A DNA stretch of 64,000 nt from Calcarisporiella thermophila CBS 279.70 (Eukaryota; Calcarisporiellomycota), in the NCBI RefSeq assembly GCF_041956535.1, contig NW_027192191.1, positions 7,702 through 71,701 of the forward strand, given 5' to 3'. Below, piece by piece: positions 54,101-64,000 of the stretch. Every line of letters starts with the position of its first letter. Position 1 is the first letter of the stretch. A program made the translations under genes and the position numbers. A model generated the notes under the pieces. That model saw nothing but the letters and a program-made list of their open reading frames with translations, made no database searches and was not told the DNA's origin.

Positions 54101-55794
54101 GGTCCTTCTGTATCCCTTGAAGAATTCTGTGAGGGACAGAGTGCGTTCAACCGGCACATCTGAATCTGGACTGGAGGAGACACATGTTACCACACTGCCC
54201 GTTGCAACAAAGACGGGATTCAGATCCGAGATGGGGGATGCGGTGGCGATGTTTCCTGCAGGCGTGGCTACGTTACGAATCTGATGGCCTGCAAACCAGC
54301 GTAGATTCTCCAGCAATGCACTGAATCCCTCCGTTTTTTCACGCGGGCATTCTTTGATGGCCTCCTCCAGTGCAATCTGAAATCTCGCCAGCGTCACATT
54401 AGCACCCACTCGCAGCCCATCCTCCCCTAGCTCCACATGCCTCAGCTCCGGGATGTCTCCAGCGTAGATCTGTACCGGGTATTCTACGTGCTTAAACTTG
54501 GTTTCCACTCCGACCTCCGTGTTACCAGCGACGATTTTAGCAGTTGGATATTCTCGTTTAAGCGAAACCAGCTCTGCTACGGTGACCGGGCGGAACCACT
54601 GTGTTAATCGGCCCTTGAACGACTGAAGGGCTGGGTTGTATTTGACTAAGGCCGGCGGGAATATAAGCTCTTGTGTAGAGTCATATTTCCTAAACTCAAT
54701 CTATCGAATTATATTGTCATACATTGTGTTAGTGGGCAAAGTTTAGGTTCAAAGCTTAGATAATTACCTTTGGAAAATTGGATATATCGCGTAGCCCGTT
54801 GACATCATCCTCTAGACAACAGCCTCCCGAGGAGCCATTCAATCGACAGCAGCCTTTAGCGGTGCTCGGCTTGCTGCACTCACTTCCATTGATCCCCTAA
54901 ATCCATGGCCAACTATGGAGTTCAATAATATCACGCATGCCAAGAGTTGTGAAATACATACCGTATTGGATTTGCAGCAACTAGCATTTTCACTGCAGTC
55001 TCCGTTACCGTTCACAATTCCACTCCGCGTTTTACAACAGCCCTGTGAAGCAAACTATTTTGCAATATTGCGAGGGGTGAATATTCGAACTTTTAAAAAC
55101 CGAGATCGGGCTTTGGCCTTACTGTTCTTGCGGCCGCTAAAATTGGTCGGTATCCCGTACACCGACAGAGATTGCCATCAAATGATTCTTCAACCTCTTC
55201 TTGGGTCGGTGTGGGATTGTTACGCAAAAGGGCATAGAGCGACATGGCAATTCCAGGGGTACAAAAGCCACACTGCGAGCTTCATGAGGAAAGCGTATAT
55301 ATCCACGTCAATACTCAGTGGCAATGATTTAAGCATAAAAGTAAAGTATCTACCCATGTGACAGTGCTATGCGCTCCTGAACTGGATGAGGATTCTTTGA
55401 ATTGCCAATACCCTCGATGGTGATGACATGCTTGCCATCCACGGAGCAGAGTGGTGCAAGACATGCGTTGACAGAGCAGTGCCTAGTTAATAAAATACAT
55501 ATGAATCAGAGGGAATCCTTTAGTGGCATTCAATATAGAGACTTACTTGATTGTCTTCTCCACACGGTCGTATGAGGAGACAACCACGGTGCATGCACCT
55601 ATCATTTCCATATTGTTCAGACCAAATCCGCTATCGGTCACTGCAGGCGCTTACTTACCGCAACCCCCCTCTGCACATCCCAATTTTGTGCCGGTCAAAC
55701 CAACCGACCTCACATATTGTAGGAGGGTGGTATCCGGGTCGGGATTTTCAAGCGTCACTGGAGTTCCATTAAGATAGAAGAAGAGTGGGGACAT
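51181..55794 (-). CDS. XDH: xanthine dehydrogenase (molybdenum hydroxylase)
   Basis: Nine exons: 55794-55659, 55598-55547, 55482-55354, 55279-55123, 55042-54962, 54896-54768, 54700-53813, 53740-52661, 52590-51181; all phases agree, 1353 residues, the family's usual size. [2Fe-2S] [18 protein letters not shown] (about 38-52); [2Fe-2S] [11 protein letters not shown] and [11 protein letters not shown] (107-150). A linker at ~159-228 is unusually Cys-rich. The FAD domain (229-524) has [18 protein letters not shown]. The Mo-cofactor domain (525-1353) has [34 protein letters not shown] and the catalytic Glu in [14 protein letters not shown]. It oxidises hypoxanthine and xanthine to urate, feeding purine breakdown that the nearby allantoicase/ureidoglycolate lyase completes. 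Divergent from RRP3, 289 bp apart. Dehydrogenase rather than oxidase form is assumed from fungal practice. Confidence 0.95.
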
Positions 55795-56083
55795 TAGAAA
55801 CGTGTGAATGAACGCTTTGGAAGGTGGAAAAAAGAATCTGGGAAAGGGGAAAAGCAAAAGCAATAAAAGCGTTCTTTCCCTCTTTAATAACCTCGTTCCC
55901 TTAGTGTCAATTGCGGGGTGAATTCAATTTCCAAAGCCGAAAGAATTGCCGAGATAAGCCACTACCTGCTTCCCCTCATTCCTGGCCAAAGTCACAGTTT
56001 TTGTTTACGGTGAGGTGGACTGGTTTTCGCTTAGGGTTTTATTTTTTCCAGAAAGCTCCTTGCATTGCTTCACCCGAATCACA

Positions 56084-57732
56084 ATGGCGGCCGATGATCT
56101 TGAGAAAGAGGTTTCTAAAAAGCAGATCTCCGAGGATGCTTCTTTCGCTGATCTGGTAAGTTTAGTTGGAAATTCTGTTTTCTTTCCTCGCACTACATTC
56201 CTTCAACTGACCACTCACTTCGGTGCCTCAATCCTTTTCACTCCAGGGCATCATTCCCCAGCTCTGCGAAGCCTGCGAGAAAATGAACTTTAAAAATCCC
56301 ACCGATATCCAACGCGAAGCTATTCCCTGGGCCCTCGAAGGTCGCGACATTATTGGACTTGCCCAAACTGGTTCCGGTAAGACCGCTGCTTTTGCCCTCC
56401 CTATCCTGCAGAAGTTATGGGATGCACCTCAAGGTCTATTTGCCTGTGTTATGGCTCCGACGAGGTTTGTTATCTTTTGTTTCTTTTACTCTTCGGGACA
56501 CTTTCTTTTTTCCGACGACAGACCATTGACTTTTGATTTACTTTTCGTACATTTCAGAGAATTGGCTTTCCAGATTTCCGAAACATTTGAATCTCTAGGA
56601 TCCACCATTGGAGTGCGCTGCGCCGTCATCGTTGGAGGAATGGACATGATGTCCCAATCCATCGCCCTATCTCGCAAACCCCACATCATCGTCTGCACGC
56701 CTGGTCGCCTTGCCGATCATCTCGAGAATACCAAAGGCTTCTCGCTCCGCAACCTCAAGTTCCTTGTCATGGACGAGGCCGACCGGCTACTCGACATGGA
56801 CTTTGGCCCCAAAATCGACCATATTCTAAAAGCCATCCCAAAGGAGCGCACGACCTACCTTTTTTCCGCCACGATGACCACCAAAGTTGCCAAGCTTCAG
56901 CGAACTAGTTTGACCCGCCCCGTCAAAGTGGAGGTATCGAACAAGTATTCGACGGTGGATACCCTGCTGCAATACTACTTGTTCCGTCCGCTAAAGCACA
57001 AGGACTCTTTCCTTGTCTTTCTCGTCAATGAGCTAGCCGGAAACTCGATCATCATCTTCACACGCACCTGCAGCGATACCCAGCGTATCTCGATCATGTT
57101 GCGTAACCTGGGTTTCCCGGCGATTCCTCTGCATGGGCAGCTGTCGCAGATGAAGCGACTTGGAGCCCTGAACAAGTTCAAGGCGGGCAACCGAAATATT
57201 CTTGTGGCGACCGACGTGGCCAGCAGGTAAATCCCCCGTCCCCCTCCTTGCTTGTGCATTCGGCAGTCTACGAGGTTCTATTGGATATTAACCTACACTC
57301 CTCTCTCCCGCTCTCCTCTGTAGAGGTCTTGATATTCCAACGGTGGATGTGGTGCTCAACTACGATGTCCCCGCTCACTCTAAGGACTACATTCACCGCG
57401 TAGGACGCACAGCACGCGCCGGCAGATCTGGCAAATCCATCACATTTGTGTCACAATATGATGTTGAGCTCTACCAAAGAATCGAGCAAGTCATTGGTAA
57501 GAAGCTGGATGAATATCCGGTGGATAATGAGGCCGCCATGCTGCTTCAAGAGCGTGTATCAGAGGCACAGCGCATTGCAGCCATGGAGTTGAAGGAGCAG
57601 GGTGGTGTGGGGCGAAAGAGTAAACGAGTTAGAAGCGAGGGCAACGATGATGACGACAAGGATGATGGAGAGGAGGTGATGAGAAGTGGGAGATCCAGTG
57701 GCAAGCCCAAGGGGAAAAAGAGCCGGCGGTGA
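56084..57732 (+). CDS. RRP3: DEAD-box rRNA helicase Rrp3 (DDX47)
   Basis: Four exons (56084-56155, 56247-56464, 56558-57226, 57324-57732), frames kept, 455 residues. All motifs in order: Q-motif (F39 ... [10 protein letters not shown]), AQTGSGKT (63-70), APTRELAFQ across the second junction, GG and TPGRL, DEAD (169-172), SAT (about 201), IIFTRTC, LHGQLSQ, TDVASRGLDIP across the third junction, [13 protein letters not shown]. The tail is charged and ends KPKGKKSRR. Rrp3/DDX47 acts in the nucleolus in early 18S rRNA processing. The short N-terminal extension (about 35 residues) and the variant Q-motif fit Rrp3 rather than eIF4A, Dbp5 or Fal1. Confidence 0.9.
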
Positions 57733-58398
57733 TACGACACTGAGTAATTATATATAAACATGTAAAATATAATAAACATTCATCATCCAATTCATCATTC
57801 ACCGGCGATGGCCTGGACGCTGCTCTGGAAAATAAACTCCAGTCCCGAGTAGCTAAAATTGGATCGATCTATTCTCGGCAGCCTGCGGCCCTCAACCCAT
57901 TTGGGTTAGGCGTTTTCAGAGCGGGCAGAGGAGGAAGTCAACCTAAGCAAATCAAGCTTGTCCGGCTCGAGGCTGACTAAACCTGTGCAGGAGGCATCCG
58001 AGGGCCGTCAAGCACGAGGAGAAGCGGCTCGATCTTTGTCAGGGTCAGACTGGGCCGTGTGCGCATCAGCTTCGCAGCCGGCTTGGTCGGCCTGAACTGC
58101 ATCCGCGCACCCTGCGGCCCAGCCCTACTGCGTGCTAGGAAGCATCGCAGAGCGACTAGGTTAGGGCTTTGTGCCTGGCAGATTTTTAAATTAAGCTTGT
58201 CTCAATACCTGAAACGACGCGTGAGCATCGGCTTATTTGGCAAAACGAGTGTTACAATATAAGCCAAATAAAATATAAATTAGTTGATCCAGTTTCACAG
58301 TTCCTCTCAGGACACTTGATCGTCCAATTCTCCATCCATCCCATTGGATTTTCTCTCCCTTTCCCAATCTTCTTGCAATCTCACCAAGCCGCTGCATC
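57733..58398. other. GC-richer intergenic segment with open frame
   Basis: Unlike other spacers, about 57800-58190 is GC-rich. On the plus strand 57783-57961 stays open, with pieces such as GDGLDAALENKLQSRVAKIG and PFGLGVFRAGRGGS, ending in a stop at VRLEAD. It lacks an ATG and matches no family I know. It could be a relic of a mobile element or a missed 5' or 3' exon. The last ~100 nt are the acetyl-CoA synthetase promoter. Confidence 0.3.
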
Positions 58399-60394
58399 AT
58401 GTCTACTGCCGACGCGGAACAGCTCTTCGAAGTGCCCGCGCGCCTCCTCGATCGCACACAATGCCCAACCCCACACGTCGATTCGATTGAGAAGTACAGC
58501 CAACTTTATCGCGAGAGTCTTGAGAAACCAGAGCAGTTCTGGTCCAGGGTAAATACACTTTAATATGCGTGAAAGGAGAAGAAGCATATAATCGACCCCG
58601 TCATTTTCTATTTTCCTCTCCGCCTCCCCACGCTAGATGGCTACCGAAATATTGACGTGGAGCAAGCCTTTCAAGACGATCGTGTCAGGAGGCTTTGACC
58701 ATGGGGATGTCGCGTGGTTTCAGGAGGGGGAACTGAATGTCGCCTACAACTGTGTTGATAGGCATGCTATTGCCCACCCCAATAAGGTATTTTTTCAAGC
58801 AACATCCCTGAGTCCACTGCAACCATTTAATGTAACTGTTGCCTTGCAATAAACATTGTTAATCGAGCAGATCGCCATCATTCATGAAGCAGACGAGACA
58901 GAGAAGTCGCGCCTTGTGACTTATAGCGAACTTTTCCGCGAAGTATGTCGCGTTGCAAACCTGCTCAAATCGCTCGGCCTGAAGAAGGGCGATACCGTTG
59001 CTATCTATATGCCGATGATCCCCGAGGCAGTCTTTGCGTTCCTTGCGTGCGCTCGCATTGGCCTGGTCCACTCCGTCGTGTTTGCCGGGTTTTCGGCCGA
59101 GTCTCTGCGGGAACGTGTTGTCGACGCCGGCTCCAGGGTCATCATCACGGCGGATCAAGGGCTGCGCGGCGGCAAGGTCATCCACACGAAGCAAATCGTG
59201 GATGAGGCATTGAGGGGGCTGGACTGCGTGGACCATGTGATCGTGTTCAAGCACACAAAAGCAGAGTCGGTCCCCTTCACCCCGGGCCGGGATTTGTGGT
59301 GGCATGAGGAGGTCAAAAAGCATCGCCCCCAGTGTCCGCCCGTCCCCATGCAGGCGGAGGACCCGCTGTATCTGCTCTACACCAGCGGATCCACCGGGAA
59401 GCCCAAAGGCGTCCTGCACACCACGGCGGGCTATCTCCTTGGCGCCGCCATGACCACAAAATACGTGTTCGACTATCACGACGGCGACATCCACGGCTGC
59501 ATGGCCGATATCGGGTGGGTCACCGGCCATTCCTACATCGTCTACGGGCCGCTGTGCTTGGGCGCCACCACGGTACTGTTCGAATCGGTCCCGACCTACC
59601 CCGATGCGTCCCGATACTGGTCGGTGGTGGACAAATATCGCATCACTCAACTCTACCTCGCGCCCACGGCAATCCGTGCCCTGCGGCGGCTGGGCGACAC
59701 CTGGGTCGACAAGCACGATCTCTCCTCCCTGCGCGTCATCGGAACCGTGGGAGAGCCCATCAATCCCGAGGCATGGTTGTGGTACTACCACCATGTGGGC
59801 CGTGGCAGGTGCACCGTGGTCGACACCTATTGGCAAACCGAGACGGGCTCCATCGTGATCACGCCGCTGCCAGGCTGTACCCGGATGAAGCCCGGCTCGG
59901 CCACACTCCCCTTCTTTGGGATCGAGCCCGTGATCCTCGACCCCCATACTGGCCACGAGCTCACCGACCAATGCGCTACGGGCGTGCTGTGCATCAGGCG
60001 GCCCTGGCCGTCGATGGCCCGTACCGTGTACAATGACCACGAGCGCTACCTGAAGACCTACCTGCACGTTTACCCGGGCTACTACTTCTCGGGAGACGGC
60101 GCGTCCCGTGATGAGGATGGCTACTACTGGATCCGCGGTAGAGTGGACGACGTCATTAATGTGGCCGGGCATCGCCTCTCCACGGCCGAGGTCGAGTCTG
60201 CGCTTATTCTTCATCCCGTCGTTGCTGAGGCCGCTGTGGTGGGAGCTCCCGACGACGTCACGGGCCAATCGATCCAGTGTTTTGTGACGTTGAAGAAGGA
60301 GCCTTACGCGGACGTGGACAAAGAGTTGGTTGCTCAGGTGCGCAAGTCGATTGGGCCCATTGCCACCCCCAAGCGCATTTTCATCGTAAACGAC

Positions 60395-60429
<35 letters not shown>

Positions 60430-60541
60430 CATTCTCCGTAAAATCACCGCGGGCGAGGGAGATCAGTTGGGCGACGTGTCAACCCTGGCTGACCCGCAGG
60501 TTGTAGAGCACATTAAGCAAACCGTCCTTACTAAGAAGTAG
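58399..60541 (+). CDS. acetyl-CoA synthetase
   Basis: Three exons (58399-58548, 58637-58786, 58871-60541), each join phase 0, 656 residues, normal for cytosolic/nuclear Acs. Adenylate-forming motifs are complete: [20 protein letters not shown] (A3), [38 protein letters not shown] (A5), [17 protein letters not shown] (A7), [20 protein letters not shown] (A8) and TRSGKIMRR with the catalytic, acetylation-regulated Lys616 (A10). It makes acetyl-CoA from acetate, CoA and ATP for growth on acetate and for lipid and histone acetylation. The third exon has much higher GC at third positions than the surrounding genes, which also creates a long antisense open frame. Fungal facA/ACS1-2 ortholog; isoform not resolved. 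Confidence 0.95.
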
Positions 60542-60807
60542 GCTGCGTACTGTGTATCTTATTCATACCACTGCAAGCGGGTGGGCACGCGGCCTCCTCT
60601 CTAGTTAAAAATGTGTATGTTTTGCTTTCTATATTCCATAATACGAGGTATAAGTTTTCACGACGCCCACTTTCTATGTGCCCCCTTTCCATAAGAGAAT
60701 CTTGGGGGCTATATCCGTCGAGCTGGCTCTCGATTTTACATTTTGGGCTCTGAATATTTTCAATTTCATAGAGTCAAAAGGGAGTCTCCATTTAGCAAGT
60801 TCATTAG

Positions 60808-63213
60808 ATGACCCATGCTCTTTCGGAAAAGGCGTGTGCCACACTCATTACAAAGCTCCAGCTCCTCCAGCTAGTCCCCGAGCTTATTCCAACGCTGGAC
60901 AGGACTGGATTCTTAACTGCATCCAAGCTCGACCTTGAGATTCTCGAAATAGTTCAAAATCAAAGTGATTATTTTGTTTCATTGCCCTCCCCCCCCTTTT
61001 ATTTGTTGAAGAGTCTTAATGTATGTTCAATGCTATATTTTATAATCGCAGAGCGGATTAATTTGCATGATTTACCATCACTGCTGAACATCGAGCTCGC
61101 TTGTATCGAAAAGCGCATCAAAGAACTTGCCTTGCCGAACAGGTGGCGACTGATTCGCGGAGACTTAATTACCAGGTAGGCTGCCGGTGTTTTTCATGAA
61201 AGATGTCGCTTCGCTTTTGCATTGGCCATCTCAACGTGATTGCTAAATAGCGAATACTTCGATGGCTTGATATCGGCTCTGAATGCTCAGCTCCTTGAAT
61301 CTGGATTTGTGTTTGTTCGAGATATATGTCTTGTGCACCATCTTCCCGTCGATATCGTGCTCTCAATACTGGAGGAGCGCGGAAATGAGATAGATGGACA
61401 ACTGGAGGAAAAAGAGGTAGTATGCACGAATGAGTACTTGGCACGAAGGATGGATACTTTACGGGAGACGGTGGGCGCGTTGAAAAAGTACATATCTCCA
61501 CATCCATCTAGACATAGCTCAGCTTTGCTAAGATAGGAGCCACTTTTATCCCTCTTTAGGCCTACACTTCTCGCATCAATGCATCTGGATCCTCCCGTCC
61601 CAACACGCTCCCTCCAACAGATGGTTGAGTCGCTCTTAAAAAAAGGAGAGATACAGGGAGCTTTGAAGCGGCGCAAGGACGGTATCCTGTATACCCCCTC
61701 CTTCTACATCGAGTCACAGATGGCTACCATTGGCGAAATGCTTGCGCAGAACGGATATGTGGACAAAGCGAATCTGAGCTTGCAAGGAGCCGATATGAAA
61801 TTTCTCCAAGAGCATTTCCCTGAGGTGGTCTTGGTCGGCGAGTGTGGGGTAAGCGCAAAGTTTTTGACGCAAGTGGAAGGGCTGATAGAGGCGGAGATGG
61901 AAAGTGGCTCCTACATTGACCTACTGGTAAAGATTTTAAACGATCTTCGACAACTGATGAGGCCAAATGGCTGACATTATTTTTGAGCACATAGAGCGTT
62001 GTTCCTCCAGTCATTCCAGAGAGCGAGATCCCCGCCCTTCTCTCGCACATCCCCTCGCTAGCTCGCCATGGTGAAGTACTCGGCACCTTTGTAGTATCGC
62101 AATCCATGCTTCGTGATTGTGTGCAGAGGCTGCGACCATTCCTCGAGCGCACGGTGATACATTCCAAAAGTGGCAGACGGTCAAAAGAGAAGGCGGTGGT
62201 AGAGGAGGATGGAATAGAACTGCGGGAGAGCGATGTCGCAAGAGAGCTGCAAGTAGCCCTAGGCGACTCCGTCGAAGCCAAAGTGTGCTCCTTAATAGCA
62301 AAACGGATCATGGGACAGCTGAGAAAAGAGTACTCGGCCTTGTCCCAATCCGTATTCATCTCCTCTACGGTGCCGTCGGAGGAGAAGGAGGCTAATGAGC
62401 AAAATAAGCAGAGCGAGATGAACGATGTCATCAATAGAGCCTACCATACCTTTCTACTCTGTACCCGAGCTCTCAGCCTATTTGGTAAAGTTGATCTACC
62501 CCTACCCGTTGCCAATTTGCTCAACCCTATCGCCCCCTTTAGACAATACCACGCGCACAAACCTTGAGAAACATTTATTGCGGACGCGAGCGAGCGAGCT
62601 AACGGATATCGTTTCTGCTCAGCAAAAACGATGGCATGGCGCAGAGGGTACCAAGGGAACGGATACGCTTCCACGATTGCCTCATGCCTGTCGAGATCGG
62701 ATTCTCAAGCTCGCGGACGTCGCCTCGAATGGAAAGGCAAGTTTCACAGTAGCATCATTTCGCCCCTCTTCGCCTCAACTTGAATGGATCTTCTCCTAGA
62801 TGGCCGCCGACTTCCTGAGCTATTTCGAAGAAGCATGCTCCCACTTCGAGGGGGTTCAACTCCGCCCGCTCGATGATGGTATTGAGCATGCCATTCTCTC
62901 TGACTACCACGCCTCATTACATTCACAGCTTCGAAACTCCACCTCTCCTGCTCTCACTCTCCACTTAACGCTTCTGCTCCTGTGCCAGACAGCGCTTCCG
63001 CACCACGGAATAGTGCACGCCTCGGGCAAGTTTGTTCCCAAACTTGTGCAGCGTATCCAACAGGAGAAGGGATTGCGGGAAGAGGACATTGCTGCTTGCG
63101 CTCAACTCCAGGCAATGATACTGGAGAGCGTCCGCAGCGGGGTTGAAAGGATAGACGAGCTCCTTGTTAAAAGGGTGAAGGAGATTGGCTTGAATTTAAC
63201 GCATTCCAAATAA
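60808..63213 (+). CDS. UFL1: E3 UFM1-protein ligase 1 homologue (UFL1)
   Basis: Seven exons (60808-60964, 61052-61175, 61251-61487, 61560-61926, 61995-62484, 62543-62736, 62800-63213), phases consistent, 660 residues versus about 790 in animals. Conserved blocks: CATLITKLQLLQLVPELIPT with a winged-helix start; RINLHDLPSLLNIELACIEK; SEYFDGLISALNAQL; FIESQ-like FYIESQMATIGEMLAQNGYV; KFLTQVEGLIEAEMESGSYI; PPVIPESEIPALL; and a C-terminal helical region ending ALTLHLTLLLLCQTALPHHG and VHASGKFVPKLVQ, matching the ALILHLTSVLL-x-F...LHAPGR-C-P pattern of UFL1. The Lys-rich linker of animal UFL1 is shortened. UFL1 with UFBP1/CDK5RAP3 transfers UFM1 to ribosomal protein uL24 at the ER. The intron after exon 6 uses a GC donor (AAG|GCAAGT). 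Exon 1's donor (GTGATT) is the least certain junction. Confidence 0.85.
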
Positions 63214-63500
63214 ACAAGAGACCGATCCCGTTGCTTTCCATCTGGTTTGCAGGGGCGTTTAATAGAGATTAAAAAGATTTCTTTGGCAAAGTATTAGCGT
63301 CGCCTAGCGTTTGTAGCCTCTTTTTATTCCATTGTTCCATGGGCAATGGGGCATTCTTGATTCGGGGCATAGGAACATGCTCTATCTAAGTTTGCATGAA
63401 ATTCACGGGATAATCCAATTTTATTTTTTGGCTTTATTAATTAAGCGACTATCAGAGTTGAGATGGAAACCATGACGTTGGAAACTATGGAATGCTGTTT

Positions 63501-63965
63501 TTAAAGATGCTTCTTGAAGAAATCAACCGTACGCTGGAATGCAATCTTCGAGGCCTCCTCGTTGTAAACCTGGGGGCGTGTCTTGTTCATGAACGCGTGG
63601 CTATGAATTGTGTCGGATGAGGTTACATGGTATTGGAAGGATAGGACACGAATGGCTTACCCGGTGCCCTCATAATAATGGAACTCGGTGGGGTGGTCCT
63701 TCAGGCTCTCCTGCAACTTCTTTGCCGTCTTGAGGTCGGAGAATCCCACATAGGTGTCGTTGACGCCAAAGTGGAACTGCACAGGGACGCGGGGCTTTGT
63801 CACGTCGACAATGCTCGAAGGGGGGATGCCATAGAACACGCTGGCGGCGGCCACTTCTGGGACTCGCACCGCCGAGGCAAGGGACATGGCCCCTCCCATG
63901 CAGAAGCCCGTGACACCGACACTTTTGACCCCCTTGGATTTGAGGTGGCGAGCAGCGGCGCCAAC
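63501..63965 (-). CDS. dienelactone hydrolase family protein (5' part outside window)
   Basis: The last two exons are visible: 63965-63661 and 63600-63501, joined in frame; an acceptor at 63966 shows that upstream exons lie beyond the right edge. The piece begins VGAAARHLKSKGVKSVGVTG and has the nucleophile elbow GFCMGGAMS (Cys in place of Ser), the acid in FGVNDTYVG and the catalytic His in GHAFMNKTR restored by the junction, giving the full Cys-Asp-His triad of dienelactone hydrolases. The C-terminus FQRTVDFFKKHL is typical. These are small cytosolic alpha/beta hydrolases acting on lactones or thioesters; in eukaryotes (AIM2-like) the natural substrate is mostly unknown. Confidence 0.9.
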
Positions 63966-64000
63966 CTATTGAATGGACACAATGCGCATCCAAATGCAAT

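Noticed and set aside
58159-58170. Telomere-like TTAGGG unit
   Set aside because: A single occurrence in a GC-rich stretch, with no tandem array.
59332-60036. Long plus-strand open frame in another frame within acetyl-CoA synthetase
   Set aside because: Arg/His/Pro-rich shadow of GC-rich coding sequence; the adenylate-forming motifs are all in the other frame.
58859-60268. 469-codon open frame antisense to acetyl-CoA synthetase
   Set aside because: It mirrors a high-GC3 coding exon, which suppresses stops on the other strand; its translation has no domain, and the sense gene is certain.
61012-61053. Alternative intron in UFL1 using the GTATGT donor near 61021
   Set aside because: It would include a C/T-rich insert (SLPSPPFYLLKSLN) absent from the family and needs a weaker acceptor; the upstream GTGATT donor restores family spacing, though this junction remains the least certain.
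61724-62434. 236-codon open frame antisense to UFL1
   Set aside because: Overlaps conserved UFL1 exons with consistent phases; Ser/Arg-rich translation without motifs.
1-64000. CRISPR arrays, bacterial operons, ribosome binding sites
   Set aside because: The window is eukaryotic with spliceosomal introns; no regularly spaced direct repeats were seen.

Overview
The window reads as nuclear DNA of a fungus. Genes are interrupted by short spliceosomal introns (about 55-140 nt, GT-AG, plus two apparent GC-AG introns) and are separated by AT-rich spacers. Fungal hallmarks include a fungal_trans-type regulator (decayed), a CBP4-type cytochrome b assembly factor, a G-gamma subunit with a fungal CaaX ending, a CCG-9-type trehalose phosphorylase, Erf2-type palmitoyltransferase and RRP3. 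A UFL1 gene is present; UFMylation is missing from most Dikarya, so I infer an early-diverging lineage (Mucoromycota or Zoopagomycota grade), but the exact taxon cannot be fixed from sequence alone.

Layout. 1-19.8 kb is an accessory-looking, AT-rich, gene-poor region: an intronless ATP-grasp/methyltransferase fusion, a small secreted heme peroxidase, remnants of an S33-like hydrolase and of a fungal transcription factor (the conserved Trp-Trp is read as two stop codons), a small secreted Cys-containing protein, trehalose phosphorylase, and a tandem array of three paralogous single-pass membrane proteins with an 8-cysteine ectodomain. 19.8-36.4 kb holds a BORCS8-like subunit, a GPI-type zincin-like protein whose HExxH is HQxxH, an intronless leaderless subtilase, an SLC35F2-like transporter, a G-gamma gene, a small Pro-rich protein, a GH3 beta-glucosidase and a coiled-coil protein. 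37.2-44.4 kb is housekeeping: DHHC palmitoyltransferase, ribosomal protein uL18/RPL5, a LARP4-like La protein and an oxidoreductase-like-domain protein.

45.0-55.8 kb contains two purine-catabolism genes: a ten-exon allantoicase fused to ureidoglycolate lyase, and a nine-exon xanthine dehydrogenase. Between them lie CBP4, an I78 protease inhibitor, two small orphan genes and a decayed reading frame. 56.1-64.0 kb returns to housekeeping: RRP3/DDX47 helicase (divergent from XDH), acetyl-CoA synthetase, UFL1 and the 3' part of a dienelactone hydrolase running off the right edge.

Splice structures given here were assembled by hand. For most multi-exon genes every junction keeps frame and restores conserved family motifs, which is the main support. 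Functional names are from motif recognition, not from database searches.
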